Positions 1-8,480 are shown, counted from the stretch's first letter. The stretch is DNA of 64,000 nt from Algoriphagus algorifonticola (GCF_007655305.1 NZ_VLOG01000045.1:101236-165235); one strand, 5' to 3'. Made by a program: numbers and translations. Notes: generated by a model from the letters alone, not told the origin.

Positions 1-755
1 GCCCCGGCAGTACCTTTTTTGGTAAAGATTTGAATCACACCATTCGCAGCATCCGCACCATATAAAGTAGTGGCAGCACCACCTTTCACATATTCAATAC
101 TTTCGATATTTTCCACTGGAATATCTGCGATCGCAGAACTTTGCGCACCACCTGTTCCCAATGATAATTGTGCAGCTGAGTTTAGGTTATCCACTCTGAC
201 ACCGTCCACATAGATAACAGGAGTAGTACCCACAGCTGCAGAAATAGGTCCTCTTGAGCGGATCAAGGAGGCTGTTCCCGGCTGGCCAGAACCCAATCTT
301 ACCTGGGCATTTGGCATATTGGCTCTTAGAATTTGATCCAACTGCACGACAGGCATTTTACTGATTTTATCTTCACCCATCTGATCCACAGTAGTTGAAA
401 GTCTTCTTTTCTCAACCCCTGCACCCTGACCGGTGATCACAATCTCCTCCAATGCTTTCACATCAGACTCCATTACCACATTAATCACAGTCTTATTTTC
501 AACAAGAACTTCCTTGGTACGAAGTCCAACAAAGCTGAAAACCAAAACTGCATCGCTACCTGGTACTGAAAGACTGTAGTTACCATCCAAATCGGTAACC
601 GTCCCTTGAGTAGTACCTTTTACTACTACGCTTAATCCCGGAATCCCCGCGGGATCCTCTTTACTTGTCACTTTTCCCGTGACAGTCCTTGATTGGGCCC
701 AGACTAATGATGCATTCATCATCAGCAGGACAAAACCCAGTAAAACTCTTCTCAT
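1..755 (-). CDS. SusC/RagA-type TonB-dependent outer membrane receptor, N-terminal part (cut by window edge)
   Basis: Reading the minus strand from an ATG at 753-755 gives about 251 residues open to the window edge, so the 3' part lies outside. The protein starts with a signal peptide ending near VWAQ. A carboxypeptidase-regulatory-like (CarboxypepD_reg) domain follows, with VTGKV, GTTQGTVTDLDGNYSL and VLVFSFVGL. The plug domain follows, with SGQPGTASLIRSRG, VIYVDGVRVDNL and LYGADAANGVIQIFTKKG. These are hallmarks of SusC-like receptors that import oligomers through the outer membrane with TonB energy. The barrel and any SusD partner are off the window, so the substrate cannot be guessed. It is a separate gene from the SusC at 45.9 kb, which differs in sequence. 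Confidence 0.93.
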   Translation of the reverse strand, partial: MRRVLLGFVLLMMNASLVWAQSRTVTGKVTSKEDPAGIPGLSVVVKGTTQGTVTDLDGNYSLSVPGSDAVLVFSFVGLRTKEVLVENKTVINVVMESDVKALEEIVITGQGAGVEKRRLSTTVDQMGEDKISKMPVVQLDQILRANMPNAQVRLGSGQPGTASLIRSRGPISAAVGTTPVIYVDGVRVDNLNSAAQLSLGTGGAQSSAIADIPVENIESIEYVKGGAATTLYGADAANGVIQIFTKKGTAG

Positions 756-1317
756 AGGTTGATTATTTAGTTAATTCAAAAGCCTAAAATGATGAGTATT
801 TACTAGACATAAAAATTGAAAAAAGTCCAAATTGCGTCATTTTAAAGAATAAAATTTGGCTTTAATGTTAAAAATCCAAATTACCTATATTTTAAACCAT
901 GCTATTAAAATTTAATAGAATAATAGTTAATAGTATACTATTCAATTTAGTTTATTATTCTCCATTTCCCGATTAAAACTGAATGATCTTCTGATTCTTT
1001 AAAAAATACTATTTATTTTAAATTTTGAATTTGGGATAATCGCGGTATTTTATTCTGAATTACTTGAAATAAATCTTTTATTACAGAATTAAATTCCACG
1101 CATTCATTTCAAGCCTGCTATAAAAACTAATTTTAATTTGGAAAAACTTATAATTAAAGAAATAATATTTTATTTTCTATTTTTCTATTCACTGAGAGGT
1201 TTTATATAATTATTCTAATTATAGATATCACTTTTTAAATTTTAAAAAAACAGACTTCTAATTTTCGTAACTCAAAATTTAGCCTACCTCAACTCCAACA
1301 TTTACCAAACACCCAAC
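756..1317. other. AT-rich intergenic region, no gene
   Basis: About 560 bases of very AT-rich DNA lie between the start of the SusC-like gene and the 3' end of the next minus-strand gene. No plausible coding frame was seen. It must hold the promoter of the SusC-like gene, but I could not find a convincing TTTG/TAnnTTTG pair by eye. The length and A/T runs suit a regulated receptor upstream region. Confidence 0.6.
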
Positions 1318-1860
1318 TCAATCCTTCCCTCCACTACCTTTGAACTGGTCTTCTTTATAAGCAAAAAGGACATTGAAACTGGTCAAGGAACCGTAAAAAC
1401 GAGTGATGTATTGTTGCAAATGAACCCGATCCTCATCATCCAACTTGGGGTGATTGTTGATATTCTGCTCTAGGACCCTAAGCTTTTCTCTTACCATCAC
1501 AATCTTATGAAAAAATGTGTCCATAGAAATTTCCTTTTCCTGAAGGCTTGCGTCACCTGGGTTTAGTGTAATCGATCCTCCGATCCATTTCCCTCCCAAA
1601 GGGACAATAGGGGCACGTTCGGAGGTTTGGATTAAAGCCTCCCGAATGGCTTTCTCTACATCCTTTTGTGTCAACATGGGGAAATCCGGTTTTTTCGCTT
1701 CTTCAATTTCAAAGCCCTCGTAATCCATCGCTAGGGTTTTTACTTCCTCTGTATCATAAAAGTAGATTTTGTAATAAGTTGCATCTGCTGATACAATCAT
1801 TCCAGAACCAAATTTAGGATGACGTAATCTGCTGCCTGGGGCTAGTTCACTTGCTGACAT
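1318..1860 (-). CDS. conserved hypothetical protein with N-terminal Tudor-like segment
   Basis: 180 residues from the ATG at 1858-1860 (MSASELAPGS...). An in-frame ATG 33 bases upstream adds a hydrophobic tail (MVLLNLTILKI) that looks like read-in from the spacer, so the shorter start is preferred. Residues about 8-40 (RLRHPKFGSGMIVSADATYY) resemble the small beta-barrel segment at the C terminus of UvrD/PcrA helicases and in CarD-like proteins, which contact RNA polymerase or nucleic acid. The rest is helical, charged and without a recognised motif. There is no signal peptide, so it is cytoplasmic. Function unknown; a role in transcription or DNA transactions is only a hint from the N-terminal segment. 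Confidence 0.7.
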   Translation of the reverse strand: MSASELAPGSRLRHPKFGSGMIVSADATYYKIYFYDTEEVKTLAMDYEGFEIEEAKKPDFPMLTQKDVEKAIREALIQTSERAPIVPLGGKWIGGSITLNPGDASLQEKEISMDTFFHKIVMVREKLRVLEQNINNHPKLDDEDRVHLQQYITRFYGSLTSFNVLFAYKEDQFKGSGGKD

Positions 1861-1974
1861 AATTTTTAAAATAGTTAAATTCAGTAATACCAAAATAGGA
1901 AAAAATTAATCTGGTTTTCCGTAATCATGACTTCTTCCATAATTTCTTTTGCCCATTAGTAAGTGCATGGAAGA

Positions 1975-2023
1975 CCGTGGATCGAAGCTTGCAGATTCGA
2001 TCTTAAATACTGATTAGACACGG
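1975..2023. repeat. small nested inverted repeat
   Basis: A perfect 7-bp inverted repeat (GATCGAA at 1980-1986, TTCGATC at 1996-2002, 9-nt loop) is enclosed by a second pair (CCGTG at 1975-1979, CACGG at 2019-2023). It lies just upstream of dispersed repeat copy A in an otherwise gene-free spacer. It could be a short RNA hairpin or part of a larger decayed repeat. There is no U-run, so it is not a normal terminator. Confidence 0.4.
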
Positions 2024-2080
2024 GTATTCATTCTTATTGGAAAATAGGCAGTATTACATCTAAATTAAATTGTATATGGA

Positions 2081-2213
2081 TATCCGCTTTCTTACCAGTA
2101 TTGACAAAAATATGGCTTATTGTCTGCTGAAAGGATCAAAATCCGGTGCTTCGGTCATCGGTCTTCCAACCTGTCAAGCAAGGAAAATAAGGCAACTGGC
2201 ATGATTGCGGATA
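2081..2213 (+). repeat. dispersed repeat, copy A (MITE/REP-like, terminal inverted repeats)
   Basis: A 133-bp element bounded by TATCCGC (2081-2087) and its reverse complement GCGGATA (2207-2213). A second copy lies in opposite orientation at 36172-36354. Shared blocks include TATCCGCTTTCTTACCAGTA, GGCTTATTGTC, CTTCGGTCATC and GGCAACTGGCATGATTGCGG, with strong similarity between them. The other copy carries about 50 extra bases in the middle. The element has no protein-coding capacity of its own. A 61-codon open frame that crosses it is best read as chance. It sits directly before the DoxX-like gene and may form part of its leader. Confidence 0.8.
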
Positions 2214-2301
2214 ATCAGAAAATTGTATTCAGCCTCAGGAACAAAATGTGTAACATTCATTATTTGAATTCATCCAGTAAATACTTACTCCAAACAGCAC
2301 C

Positions 2302-2925
2302 ATGAAATTATTGTCAGAAAAAGCAATTGTACAACTATTGGCCATATTTCTAGGTTTTACTTTCTTTGGTGCGGGAATGGCCAAACTTTATAATGAGCAC
2401 TCCTATTTTGGTTGGATAGGTCCTGTATGGCTGATAGAAAGGCTGGAAGAGTATTCTCTGGGGCTTTATGCAAAATTCATAGCCTTATCACAGGTATTGA
2501 TAGGTTATCTACTCCTCACAACTCGATTTAAACTTTTGGGAAGTGTCATGATGGTGCCCATGATCCTCAATATTTTGATGGTCACTATTTCCCAACAATG
2601 GCGAGGTACTCCCTTCGTTTTAGCTGTCTTATTGGTTTTTAACTTGATCATTCTTTGGCATTACAGAAGTTTTTTCCCCCCGCTTTTAAATGAGAGCCTG
2701 GAAAACGTAAAATCAAACCCTACATCCTTAAAATCCTCATTGGGTCATTTAGTCTGGTTGAGCGGTCTTAGCCTACAGTTCCTTTCAATCGCCATCTCCT
2801 ATTATTCACTTCGCTTTGCTTTCTTGATTTCATTTGCTGGCTTATCCATTTCTATACTCAGCTTTTTGGTGGATAAAAAAATAAATCTCCGTAACTTAAA
2901 ATATGCCAAACAAACAAAATCATGA
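2302..2925 (+). CDS. DoxX-like multi-pass inner membrane protein
   Basis: 207 residues with several hydrophobic helices: roughly residues 9-27 (LLAIFLGFTFFGAGMAKLY), 57-72, 77-95 and 101-118, then a second hydrophobic block at about 147-190. The first helix with FGAGMAKL is typical of DoxX/DoxD-like small membrane proteins, linked in some bacteria to redox or thiol stress; the exact role here is unknown. The C-terminal extension beyond the usual four helices is somewhat unusual. The stop overlaps the next start by four bases (ATGA at 2922-2925), so it is translationally coupled to the VOC-family gene. Its upstream spacer is occupied by dispersed repeat copy A. Confidence 0.65.
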   Translation: MKLLSEKAIVQLLAIFLGFTFFGAGMAKLYNEHSYFGWIGPVWLIERLEEYSLGLYAKFIALSQVLIGYLLLTTRFKLLGSVMMVPMILNILMVTISQQWRGTPFVLAVLLVFNLIILWHYRSFFPPLLNESLENVKSNPTSLKSSLGHLVWLSGLSLQFLSIAISYYSLRFAFLISFAGLSISILSFLVDKKINLRNLKYAKQTKS

Positions 2926-3353
2926 TCATTTACCCACACCTAAGCTTCGATGGCAAGGCTGAAGAGGCTTTTACCTTTTATCAATCGGTACTCGGAGGAA
3001 ACTTTGAAAGTGGTTTCCATTATTTTGAAGATATACCCGGAGCCCAAATCCCAGAGGAGGAAAAAAGGAGAATCATGCATGTGAATTTGATTTTCTCACC
3101 TGACCAACAAATCATGGGCAGTGATAGTATGCCCAGTGCAGGTCATCAAATTCATATGGGAAACAATAACCATATTTCTTTAGGAGTAGACAGCAAGCAA
3201 CAGGGTAAAGAATTTTTTGAAAAGCTTTCTGAAGGCGGAGAAATTGAGTCCCCCTATCAAAAGATGTTTTGGAATGCTTATTTCGCAAGTTTTAAAGACA
3301 AATTTGGGGTGAGCTGGATGATCAACTATAACTTGAAAGAAAACGAAGAATAA
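2922..3353 (+). CDS. VOC superfamily protein, PhnB/glyoxalase-like
   Basis: 143 residues. The start MIIYPHLSFDGKAEEAFTFYQSVLGG and the pattern HVNLIF, IMGSDSMPSAG, NNHISLGVDS and GVSWMINYN match the PhnB-like branch of the vicinal oxygen chelate fold. These are small cytoplasmic proteins that form paired beta-alpha-beta-beta-beta modules, and many members have no known reaction. The gene overlaps the DoxX-like gene by four bases, so the two are probably co-expressed, but this does not identify the substrate. No signal peptide. Confidence 0.85.
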   Translation: MIIYPHLSFDGKAEEAFTFYQSVLGGNFESGFHYFEDIPGAQIPEEEKRRIMHVNLIFSPDQQIMGSDSMPSAGHQIHMGNNNHISLGVDSKQQGKEFFEKLSEGGEIESPYQKMFWNAYFASFKDKFGVSWMINYNLKENEE

Positions 3354-3432
3354 ATCTTTTTTCTACATTTAAAAAGAATGGGCTGAGAATCAACTGAGTA
3401 CTTCCTTTGTGATCAAAGAACTCTTCTGGGTA

Positions 3433-3462
3433 TTGGAATCAGTAAATTTTACCGTACCTTTG
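3433..3462 (+). promoter_or_regulatory. Bacteroidota-type promoter of the SRP RNA
   Basis: TTG at 3433-3435 and TACCTTTG at 3455-3462 are separated by 19 bases, matching the housekeeping -33/-7 consensus of Bacteroidota sigma factors. The -7 box ends 8 bases before G3470, the first base of the terminal stem of the SRP RNA, so start site and promoter agree. Confidence 0.85.
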
Positions 3463-3469
3463 TGGCCTA

Positions 3470-3547
3470 GCGGCACGACCAGCTCCTGCTGAATCCCCCA
3501 GGTCCGGAAGGAAGCAAGGGTAGGCGGTTGTAGCGGTGCGATGCCGC
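3470..3547 (+). ncRNA. ffs: signal recognition particle RNA, bacterial small (4.5S) type
   Basis: The conserved apical SRP domain is present: CAGGTCCGGAAGGAAGCA around 3500-3517, including the GGAA-type tetraloop and the asymmetric internal loop that binds Ffh. A terminal helix GCGGCA (3470-3475) pairs with TGCCGC (3542-3547), followed directly by a T-run that can end transcription. The RNA joins Ffh to target nascent membrane proteins to FtsY and SecYEG. It is a stand-alone unit with its own promoter, between the VOC gene and transaldolase. The exact 5' and 3' ends are inferred from the helix and promoter position. Confidence 0.93.
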
Positions 3548-3843
3548 TTCTTTTTTTGTTTTATTTTCGAACCTTTCATTTTTAAGGTTCCGTATGCTGA
3601 TTAATCTTTTAACTTTGTCAAGTAGAATAACTTCACATCTATTTCACAAATTCAATAATCAAGAAAACCTATTCCTCGGGAAGTAAGTATGAAAAAGGTT
3701 TTACCATTTCGGTAAAATCTATTTGCTACGATTTTCCCATTAACCTAAAATTCAAACCTAAACTCATGAAATGTCCCAAAACGACTTCTTGAAATATGAA
3801 GCTTGCTTTGGAACAGTTCAAAAACCCTTAAAATTACAACCCT

Positions 3844-4503
3844 ATGAAATTCTTTATTGATACTGCCAATTTGGATGAAATCCGCGAAGCCTATGATTTG
3901 GGCGTTTTAGATGGAGTAACAACCAACCCTTCTCTCATGGCAAAAGAAGGAATAAGCGGAGACGCCAATGTAAAGGCTCACTATAAGGCCATCTGCGATA
4001 TTGTAGATGATAAAGTGAGTGCTGAAGTCATTGCTACTGATTTTGATGGCATGATTAAAGAAGGAAAAGAATTGGCCAAAATTGATGATAAGATTGTGGT
4101 GAAAATCCCCATGATCAAGGAGGGCGTTAAAGCGATCAAATATTTCCACAGTGAAGGAATCCGTACAAACTGTACTTTGATTTTCTCTTCAGGCCAAGCT
4201 TTGCTGGCGGCAAAAGCCGGAGCTACCTATGTTTCCCCATTTATAGGGCGTTTGGATGACATCTCTTTTGACGGATTGGAGTTGATCGAGCAGATTGTAC
4301 ATATTTTCCAGACTTATGGCTTTGCAACAGAAGTACTTGCAGCTTCAGTAAGACATAGCATGCATTTAATCAAATGTGCCGAAATAGGAGCAGACGTAGT
4401 TACATGCCCATTGAAAGTAATTACCGGCTTGTTGAAACATCCACTTACAGATTCAGGACTAGCACAGTTTTTGGCAGATCATGCCAAAGCAGCAGGTAAA
4501 TAA
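3844..4503 (+). CDS. tal: transaldolase / fructose-6-phosphate aldolase family (TalC-type)
   Basis: 219 residues, the length of the short TalC/FSA branch of class I aldolases. [13 protein letters not shown] at the start and GVTTNPSL at about 24-31 are family signatures. The Schiff-base lysine is K87 in [32 protein letters not shown] and the AASVRH segment complete the TIM barrel. It should transfer dihydroxyacetone units between sedoheptulose-7-phosphate and glyceraldehyde-3-phosphate in the non-oxidative pentose phosphate pathway. True transaldolase versus fructose-6-phosphate aldolase cannot be settled by eye. The roughly 300-base upstream spacer after the SRP RNA holds no gene. Confidence 0.93.
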   Translation: MKFFIDTANLDEIREAYDLGVLDGVTTNPSLMAKEGISGDANVKAHYKAICDIVDDKVSAEVIATDFDGMIKEGKELAKIDDKIVVKIPMIKEGVKAIKYFHSEGIRTNCTLIFSSGQALLAAKAGATYVSPFIGRLDDISFDGLELIEQIVHIFQTYGFATEVLAASVRHSMHLIKCAEIGADVVTCPLKVITGLLKHPLTDSGLAQFLADHAKAAGK

Positions 4504-4553
4504 GCAAATTCAAGGAAGGAGGTTAATCTCCTCCTTCCCTACTTATACAAAAT

Positions 4554-4757
4554 ATGTATATCATTAAAGTAAAGGGAAAAGCAAAGATTCCTGACTACAT
4601 CCAAATCAGAGACGAAAATTTCGTGTTGGTAGCTTATTTTAGAGCAGATAGACCCATGAAAAACATTGAGAAATTTGGATTGGAGGGGAAAGAAGAAGAG
4701 TTGGCAGCGCTGATTGAGCAACTGCCTTTTGGAAAATTGCAAAAACTGGAATTATAA
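4554..4757 (+). CDS. small conserved hypothetical protein upstream of ftsE
   Basis: 67 residues, mostly beta strands followed by an acidic helix: MYIIKVKGKAKIPDYIQIRD at the start and GKLQKLEL at the end. No signal peptide or membrane segment. The stop codon ends at 4757 and the ftsE ATG starts at 4759, so the two are almost certainly co-transcribed and probably coupled. I do not recognise the family. Its fixed place in front of an FtsE-type ATPase makes a role with that ATPase or in envelope division possible, but this is inference. Confidence 0.75.
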   Translation: MYIIKVKGKAKIPDYIQIRDENFVLVAYFRADRPMKNIEKFGLEGKEEELAALIEQLPFGKLQKLEL

Positions 4758-4758
4758 T

Positions 4759-5469
4759 ATGGATTTTAGCACGCAGCCTGTACTGCAGGTAGAGAAAGCT
4801 ACTATTTTTCAGGGTATTGATCCTGTCCTCACTGATGTGAGTTTTTCTGTGGAGCAACATGAATTTGTTTTTTTGATTGGGCAAACAGGAAGTGGAAAGA
4901 GCTCCTTATTAAAAACCCTCTATGCAGACTTGGCCCTTAAAAGCGGAAAAGTGGAAATAGCCGGTTTTGATCTGACCAAGGTTAAAACATCCGAAATTCC
5001 TTTTTTAAGAAGAAAACTAGGGATTATCTTCCAGGATTTTCAGCTATTCAATGATAGAAGCGTAGCAGAAAATCTAGACTTTGTCATGAAAGCAACTGGC
5101 TGGAAAGACAAAGTAAAAATCAAGGAGCGAATGGCCGAAGTCCTGATTCTCGTAGGTCTCAACAATGCTTCCTCCAAGATGCCCCACCAACTTTCGGGTG
5201 GAGAGCAACAAAGGGTAGTGATTGCGAGAGCTTTGTTAAATGAGCCTTCGATACTGCTAGCTGATGAACCAACAGGAAACTTAGATCCGGATGTAGCGGA
5301 TGGGATATTCAAACTTTTTCAAGAGATCAATAAAAAAGGCACTGCAATCCTCATGGCAACCCATAACCATGAATTGCTTCGTAAATATCCTTATAGAGTT
5401 TTAAAATGCGAGGGAGGAAAGTTACTGGATAGCCAAACCCATAATGTCTCCTTCGGGACATCGTATTGA
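4759..5469 (+). CDS. ftsE: cell division ABC transporter ATP-binding protein FtsE
   Basis: 236 residues from ATG 4759. An in-frame start 45 bases upstream lies inside the previous gene and is rejected. Walker A GQTGSGKSS is at 41-49, followed by the Q-loop IIFQDFQLF, the signature LSGGEQQRVVIARA, Walker B ILLADEPTGNLDP and the switch histidine in MATHNHEL. These are typical of FtsE/LolD-like ATPases; FIIQDF-type Q-loops and GTAILMATHN favour FtsE. FtsE with FtsX controls peptidoglycan hydrolases at the septum. No ftsX is adjacent here, so the partner must be encoded elsewhere. Confidence 0.85.
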   Translation: MDFSTQPVLQVEKATIFQGIDPVLTDVSFSVEQHEFVFLIGQTGSGKSSLLKTLYADLALKSGKVEIAGFDLTKVKTSEIPFLRRKLGIIFQDFQLFNDRSVAENLDFVMKATGWKDKVKIKERMAEVLILVGLNNASSKMPHQLSGGEQQRVVIARALLNEPSILLADEPTGNLDPDVADGIFKLFQEINKKGTAILMATHNHELLRKYPYRVLKCEGGKLLDSQTHNVSFGTSY

Positions 5470-5526
5470 TTTAGAGCGCTAAGGAAAAACATCTTAACGA
5501 ATCCCTCGTTAATTTTGCACAACCAA

Positions 5527-6924
5527 ATGATTATGAGACTACGAAAAATTTTCCCTTTTTTCCTTCTAGGCTTGATGACCATTTCTTTTTGGTCATGTAA
5601 GGATGATGAAGATACCTTGCCGGAAGTGGCTCCGAATTCCAATGAAGCAGTGAATCGCTGGATCAAAGAAGTTATGGACCAAGTATATTACTGGCTGGAA
5701 GACATGAAAACTCCTATAGCTGAGACATCTGACCCGGAAGATTATTTTGAATCCTTGCTATTCAGACCTACTGATAGATTTTCAGTAATTTTTCCTGATT
5801 ACGAAGAATTAATCAATTCATTGAATGGAATCACCCTAGAAGCGGGATATGAGTTTATACTCTTTCGGGAAAGTCAAAACTCAGACAATGTCATCGCAGA
5901 AATCACTTACGTTAAAAAAAATAGCCCTGCTTCCTCAGCTGGCTTGAAAAGAGGTGATATCATTAGAACCATCAATGGTCAACAAATGACCGTCAATAAT
6001 TTTAGAGAAGTGATTGGGGCGATATCATCCCAACATACCATTACTTACCTGAGATTTAACGAAACCAGTCAGGCTTTTGAAAATCAGGGGCAATTAGAAC
6101 TCAACACCATACAGTTAGCTGAAAACCCTAATTTTCTTGATACTATTTATACTATAAATAATCAAAAAATCGGGTATGTGGTTTATCACTTCTTTGCCCC
6201 GGGACCGGGAAATAATAGTACAGCCTATGACCAGGAGACAGATGCAATCTTTGCCAAATTTAAGGCTGAAGGAATCAATCATTTAATCGTAGACTTTCGG
6301 TATAATGGAGGTGGATTTGTTTCCTCTGCTGTCAATCTTGCCAGCTTGATTGCTCCGGGGGTCGGCTCTACTGATATTTTCTCCAAGACCAAATACAATA
6401 GTTTTCTAAGCGGATTTGATGATTTTAAAAATGTCAGAACACCTTTTAGAGCAAAAACTCAGAATCTTGGTAATATTCTTACAGGAAATAGAGTGTACAT
6501 CCTAACATCTTCCAGAACAGCATCTGCATCTGAATTAATCATCAATGGATTAAGACCTTATATGAATGTCTTTCTGATAGGAGATGTCACTACCGGTAAA
6601 AATGTTGGATCGATTCCATTTGATGACGAAGACAATCCGGAAAACCCTTATGGTATTCTTCCTATTGTAACGCAAAGTTTCAATAGTCAAGATCAATCTG
6701 ACTATTCCAACGGGTTCACTCCCAATATCACAGCTAAAGAAATAGACGAAAGACTCAGACCTTTCGGCGATATCAATGAGCTTCTTCTTCGAACAGCTAT
6801 TGCACAAATTACAGGCAATCCACCTTCCGGAAAATTTCAAAAGCTTGACCGACAGGACCTTGGAAGCACACTGGATCGAAAAGTCAGGGCAGGGACCATG
6901 ATCGAAAAATTTGAAATGAAATAA
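5527..6924 (+). CDS. S41 family carboxyl-terminal processing protease, lipoprotein
   Basis: 465 residues from ATG 5527 (ATG 5533 also possible). A TTG start at 5515 is rejected because it sits inside a -7-like box (TAATTTTG, 5510-5517). The lipobox ends at C24 (ISFWSC), so the protein is membrane anchored and exported. A PDZ domain with AGLKRGDIIRTINGQ lies near 137-155. The S41 core has VDFRYNGGGF near 255-264, the serine nucleophile box TASASE near 331-336, and a lysine in TTGKNVG near 358. It likely trims or degrades envelope proteins. A hairpin terminator follows, separating it from the S8 protease gene. Confidence 0.9.
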   Translation: MIMRLRKIFPFFLLGLMTISFWSCKDDEDTLPEVAPNSNEAVNRWIKEVMDQVYYWLEDMKTPIAETSDPEDYFESLLFRPTDRFSVIFPDYEELINSLNGITLEAGYEFILFRESQNSDNVIAEITYVKKNSPASSAGLKRGDIIRTINGQQMTVNNFREVIGAISSQHTITYLRFNETSQAFENQGQLELNTIQLAENPNFLDTIYTINNQKIGYVVYHFFAPGPGNNSTAYDQETDAIFAKFKAEGINHLIVDFRYNGGGFVSSAVNLASLIAPGVGSTDIFSKTKYNSFLSGFDDFKNVRTPFRAKTQNLGNILTGNRVYILTSSRTASASELIINGLRPYMNVFLIGDVTTGKNVGSIPFDDEDNPENPYGILPIVTQSFNSQDQSDYSNGFTPNITAKEIDERLRPFGDINELLLRTAIAQITGNPPSGKFQKLDRQDLGSTLDRKVRAGTMIEKFEMK

Positions 6925-6932
6925 TTGTATTT

Positions 6933-6962
6933 AAGCCTCAAAAAATTGAGGCTTATTTTTTT
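6933..6962 (+). terminator. intrinsic terminator after the S41 protease gene
   Basis: AAGCCTCA (6933-6940) pairs with TGAGGCTT (6947-6954), followed by a run of T. It closes the transcription unit that begins at or before the protease gene. Confidence 0.88.
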
Positions 6963-7082
6963 TGGGCAAATTTTTCAAATTTTCATTAGGAATATTTTGC
7001 TTTTAGCCCCATATTAAAACCGTTTATTCGTTATAAACACCACTAATCCCTAAATTATTTTATTCAAACAATCAAAAGCAAA

Positions 7083-8309
7083 ATGAAAAACCTCTGGAGA
7101 AAACCAGCAGCGTGCGCAGGAATCCTACTTGGAGCTCTGACATTTGCCTGTGCCCCTCAAGAAGAAAGTCCAGTACTTCAAAACGATGTGTTGGAAGTGA
7201 TCAAGTACCAAAACGGTGATATTATCCCAGGGAAATACATCGTCAGATTAAACCCAAGCAATCTTAATTTTAGAAAAGGTACAGACTACGCAGCAAATCA
7301 GGCTGCCATGCGAAAAGTTGGAAATGAGTTATTGGCTAAATACAGAATCGCAGAAGCGAATTTGGGCTATGTATACGGAGATGCCATAGAAGGATTCTCT
7401 GTTGCCTTGACCGATGCGCAATACATGGAATTATCTAATGATCCTGCAGTACGCTTTATAGAGCCGGATAGAGTGGTAATGCTAGCCCCTCCTCCGGGTA
7501 AAGGACCTGGTGGAGGTGGAGATGGTGGAGGCAGTGACCCTGCTCAATCGACCCCATATGGAATTACGCGAGTTGGAGGCGGAGCTACCTACACAGGTAC
7601 AGGAGTGGCTTATGTGATTGACTCTGGTATTGACGCCGGTCATCCGGATTTGAATGTGGATGTTTCTAAAGGCTTTAATGCATTTAGCAAAGGAAAAGAC
7701 GGAAACTTATCTCAAGATGGAAATGGACACGGAACTCACGTTGCAGGAACCATTGCTGCTATTGATAATAACATTGGTGTAATAGGGGTAGCGGCTGGTG
7801 CCACTGTAGTCCCTATTAAAGTGTTGGACAGCAGAGGTTCAGGTTCTTATTCTGGAGTGATAGCAGGAGTAGATTTCGTAGCAGCTAATGGTAAAAATGG
7901 AGATGTAGCCAATATGAGCTTGGGTGGGCCTCCTTCATCTGCTTTAGATGCTGCGGTAATAAATATGGCAAGTAAAGGCATTAAAACCTCTCTTGCAGCA
8001 GGTAATGAATCTCAACATGCCAACAACTCTTCTCCAGCGAGAGCAAATGGAACCAACATTTACACCGTTTCGGCAATTAATAGCAATGATGTATTTGCAT
8101 CCTTCTCCAATTTCGGAAACCCTCCGGTTGACTTCGCTGCACCAGGTGTTGGGGTATTATCTACTATTCCGGGAGGTTATGCAAGCTATAGCGGAACATC
8201 TATGGCAGCCCCTCATGTAGCTGGAATTCTATTGACTGGAAATCCTAGAAATGGTGGATCAGCTATTAATGACCCTGATGGAAATCCAGACACTATAGCA
8301 ATCAAATAA
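7083..8309 (+). CDS. S8 subtilisin-like serine protease, lipoprotein with I9 propeptide
   Basis: 408 residues. The lipobox LTFAC places the lipidated cysteine at C23. Residues about 48-130 form an inhibitor I9-like propeptide (GKYIVRLNP ... RFIEPDRVVML). A Pro/Gly-rich linker at about 136-150 joins it to the catalytic domain. The triad is complete: D180 in YVIDSGID, H216 in DGNGHGTHVAG and S373 in GTSMAAPHVAG, with oxyanion N308 in AAGNES. It is a secreted or surface-attached endopeptidase of the proteinase K/thermitase type. The C terminus ends soon after the catalytic serine with no sorting domain. It follows another exported protease but is in a separate unit. Confidence 0.93.
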   Translation: MKNLWRKPAACAGILLGALTFACAPQEESPVLQNDVLEVIKYQNGDIIPGKYIVRLNPSNLNFRKGTDYAANQAAMRKVGNELLAKYRIAEANLGYVYGDAIEGFSVALTDAQYMELSNDPAVRFIEPDRVVMLAPPPGKGPGGGGDGGGSDPAQSTPYGITRVGGGATYTGTGVAYVIDSGIDAGHPDLNVDVSKGFNAFSKGKDGNLSQDGNGHGTHVAGTIAAIDNNIGVIGVAAGATVVPIKVLDSRGSGSYSGVIAGVDFVAANGKNGDVANMSLGGPPSSALDAAVINMASKGIKTSLAAGNESQHANNSSPARANGTNIYTVSAINSNDVFASFSNFGNPPVDFAAPGVGVLSTIPGGYASYSGTSMAAPHVAGILLTGNPRNGGSAINDPDGNPDTIAIK

Positions 8310-8330
8310 TACAGATAATCAACTTATTAA

Positions 8331-8357
8331 AAAGCGGCCTACGGGTCGCTTTTTTTG
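8331..8357 (+). terminator. intrinsic terminator after the subtilase gene
   Basis: AAAGCG (8331-8336) pairs with CGCTTT (8347-8352), with further G-C pairs inside the stem and a T-run after it. Confidence 0.85.
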
Positions 8358-8363
8358 TTATTA

Positions 8364-8480
8364 GGCTAAAGCACCGGTCAATTTTTTCCACGCAGAGTCT
8401 ATTAAAATCCTCCAAAAACAATTTCCACCAGTTTTAACTGGTGGTCAGCAGTATCAATTAAAACCTCTGAGGCTTTAGCC
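8364..8480. repeat. long inverted-repeat element with central 20-bp palindrome
   Basis: GGCTAAAG (8364-8371) and CTTTAGCC (8473-8480) bracket a 117-bp non-coding segment. Its centre holds a perfect palindrome at 8425-8444 with arms CCACCAGTT and AACTGGTGG. The architecture, outer arms plus an inner perfect hairpin, looks like a dispersed REP-type element of this genus or a structured RNA. No second copy is in this window. The remaining spacer up to 8737 is AT-rich with no gene. Confidence 0.55.

Noticed and set aside
2120..2305. 61-codon open frame before the DoxX-like gene
   Set aside because: It runs through dispersed repeat copy A, and the related frame at 36.2 kb differs in reading and length, so the similarity is at DNA level.
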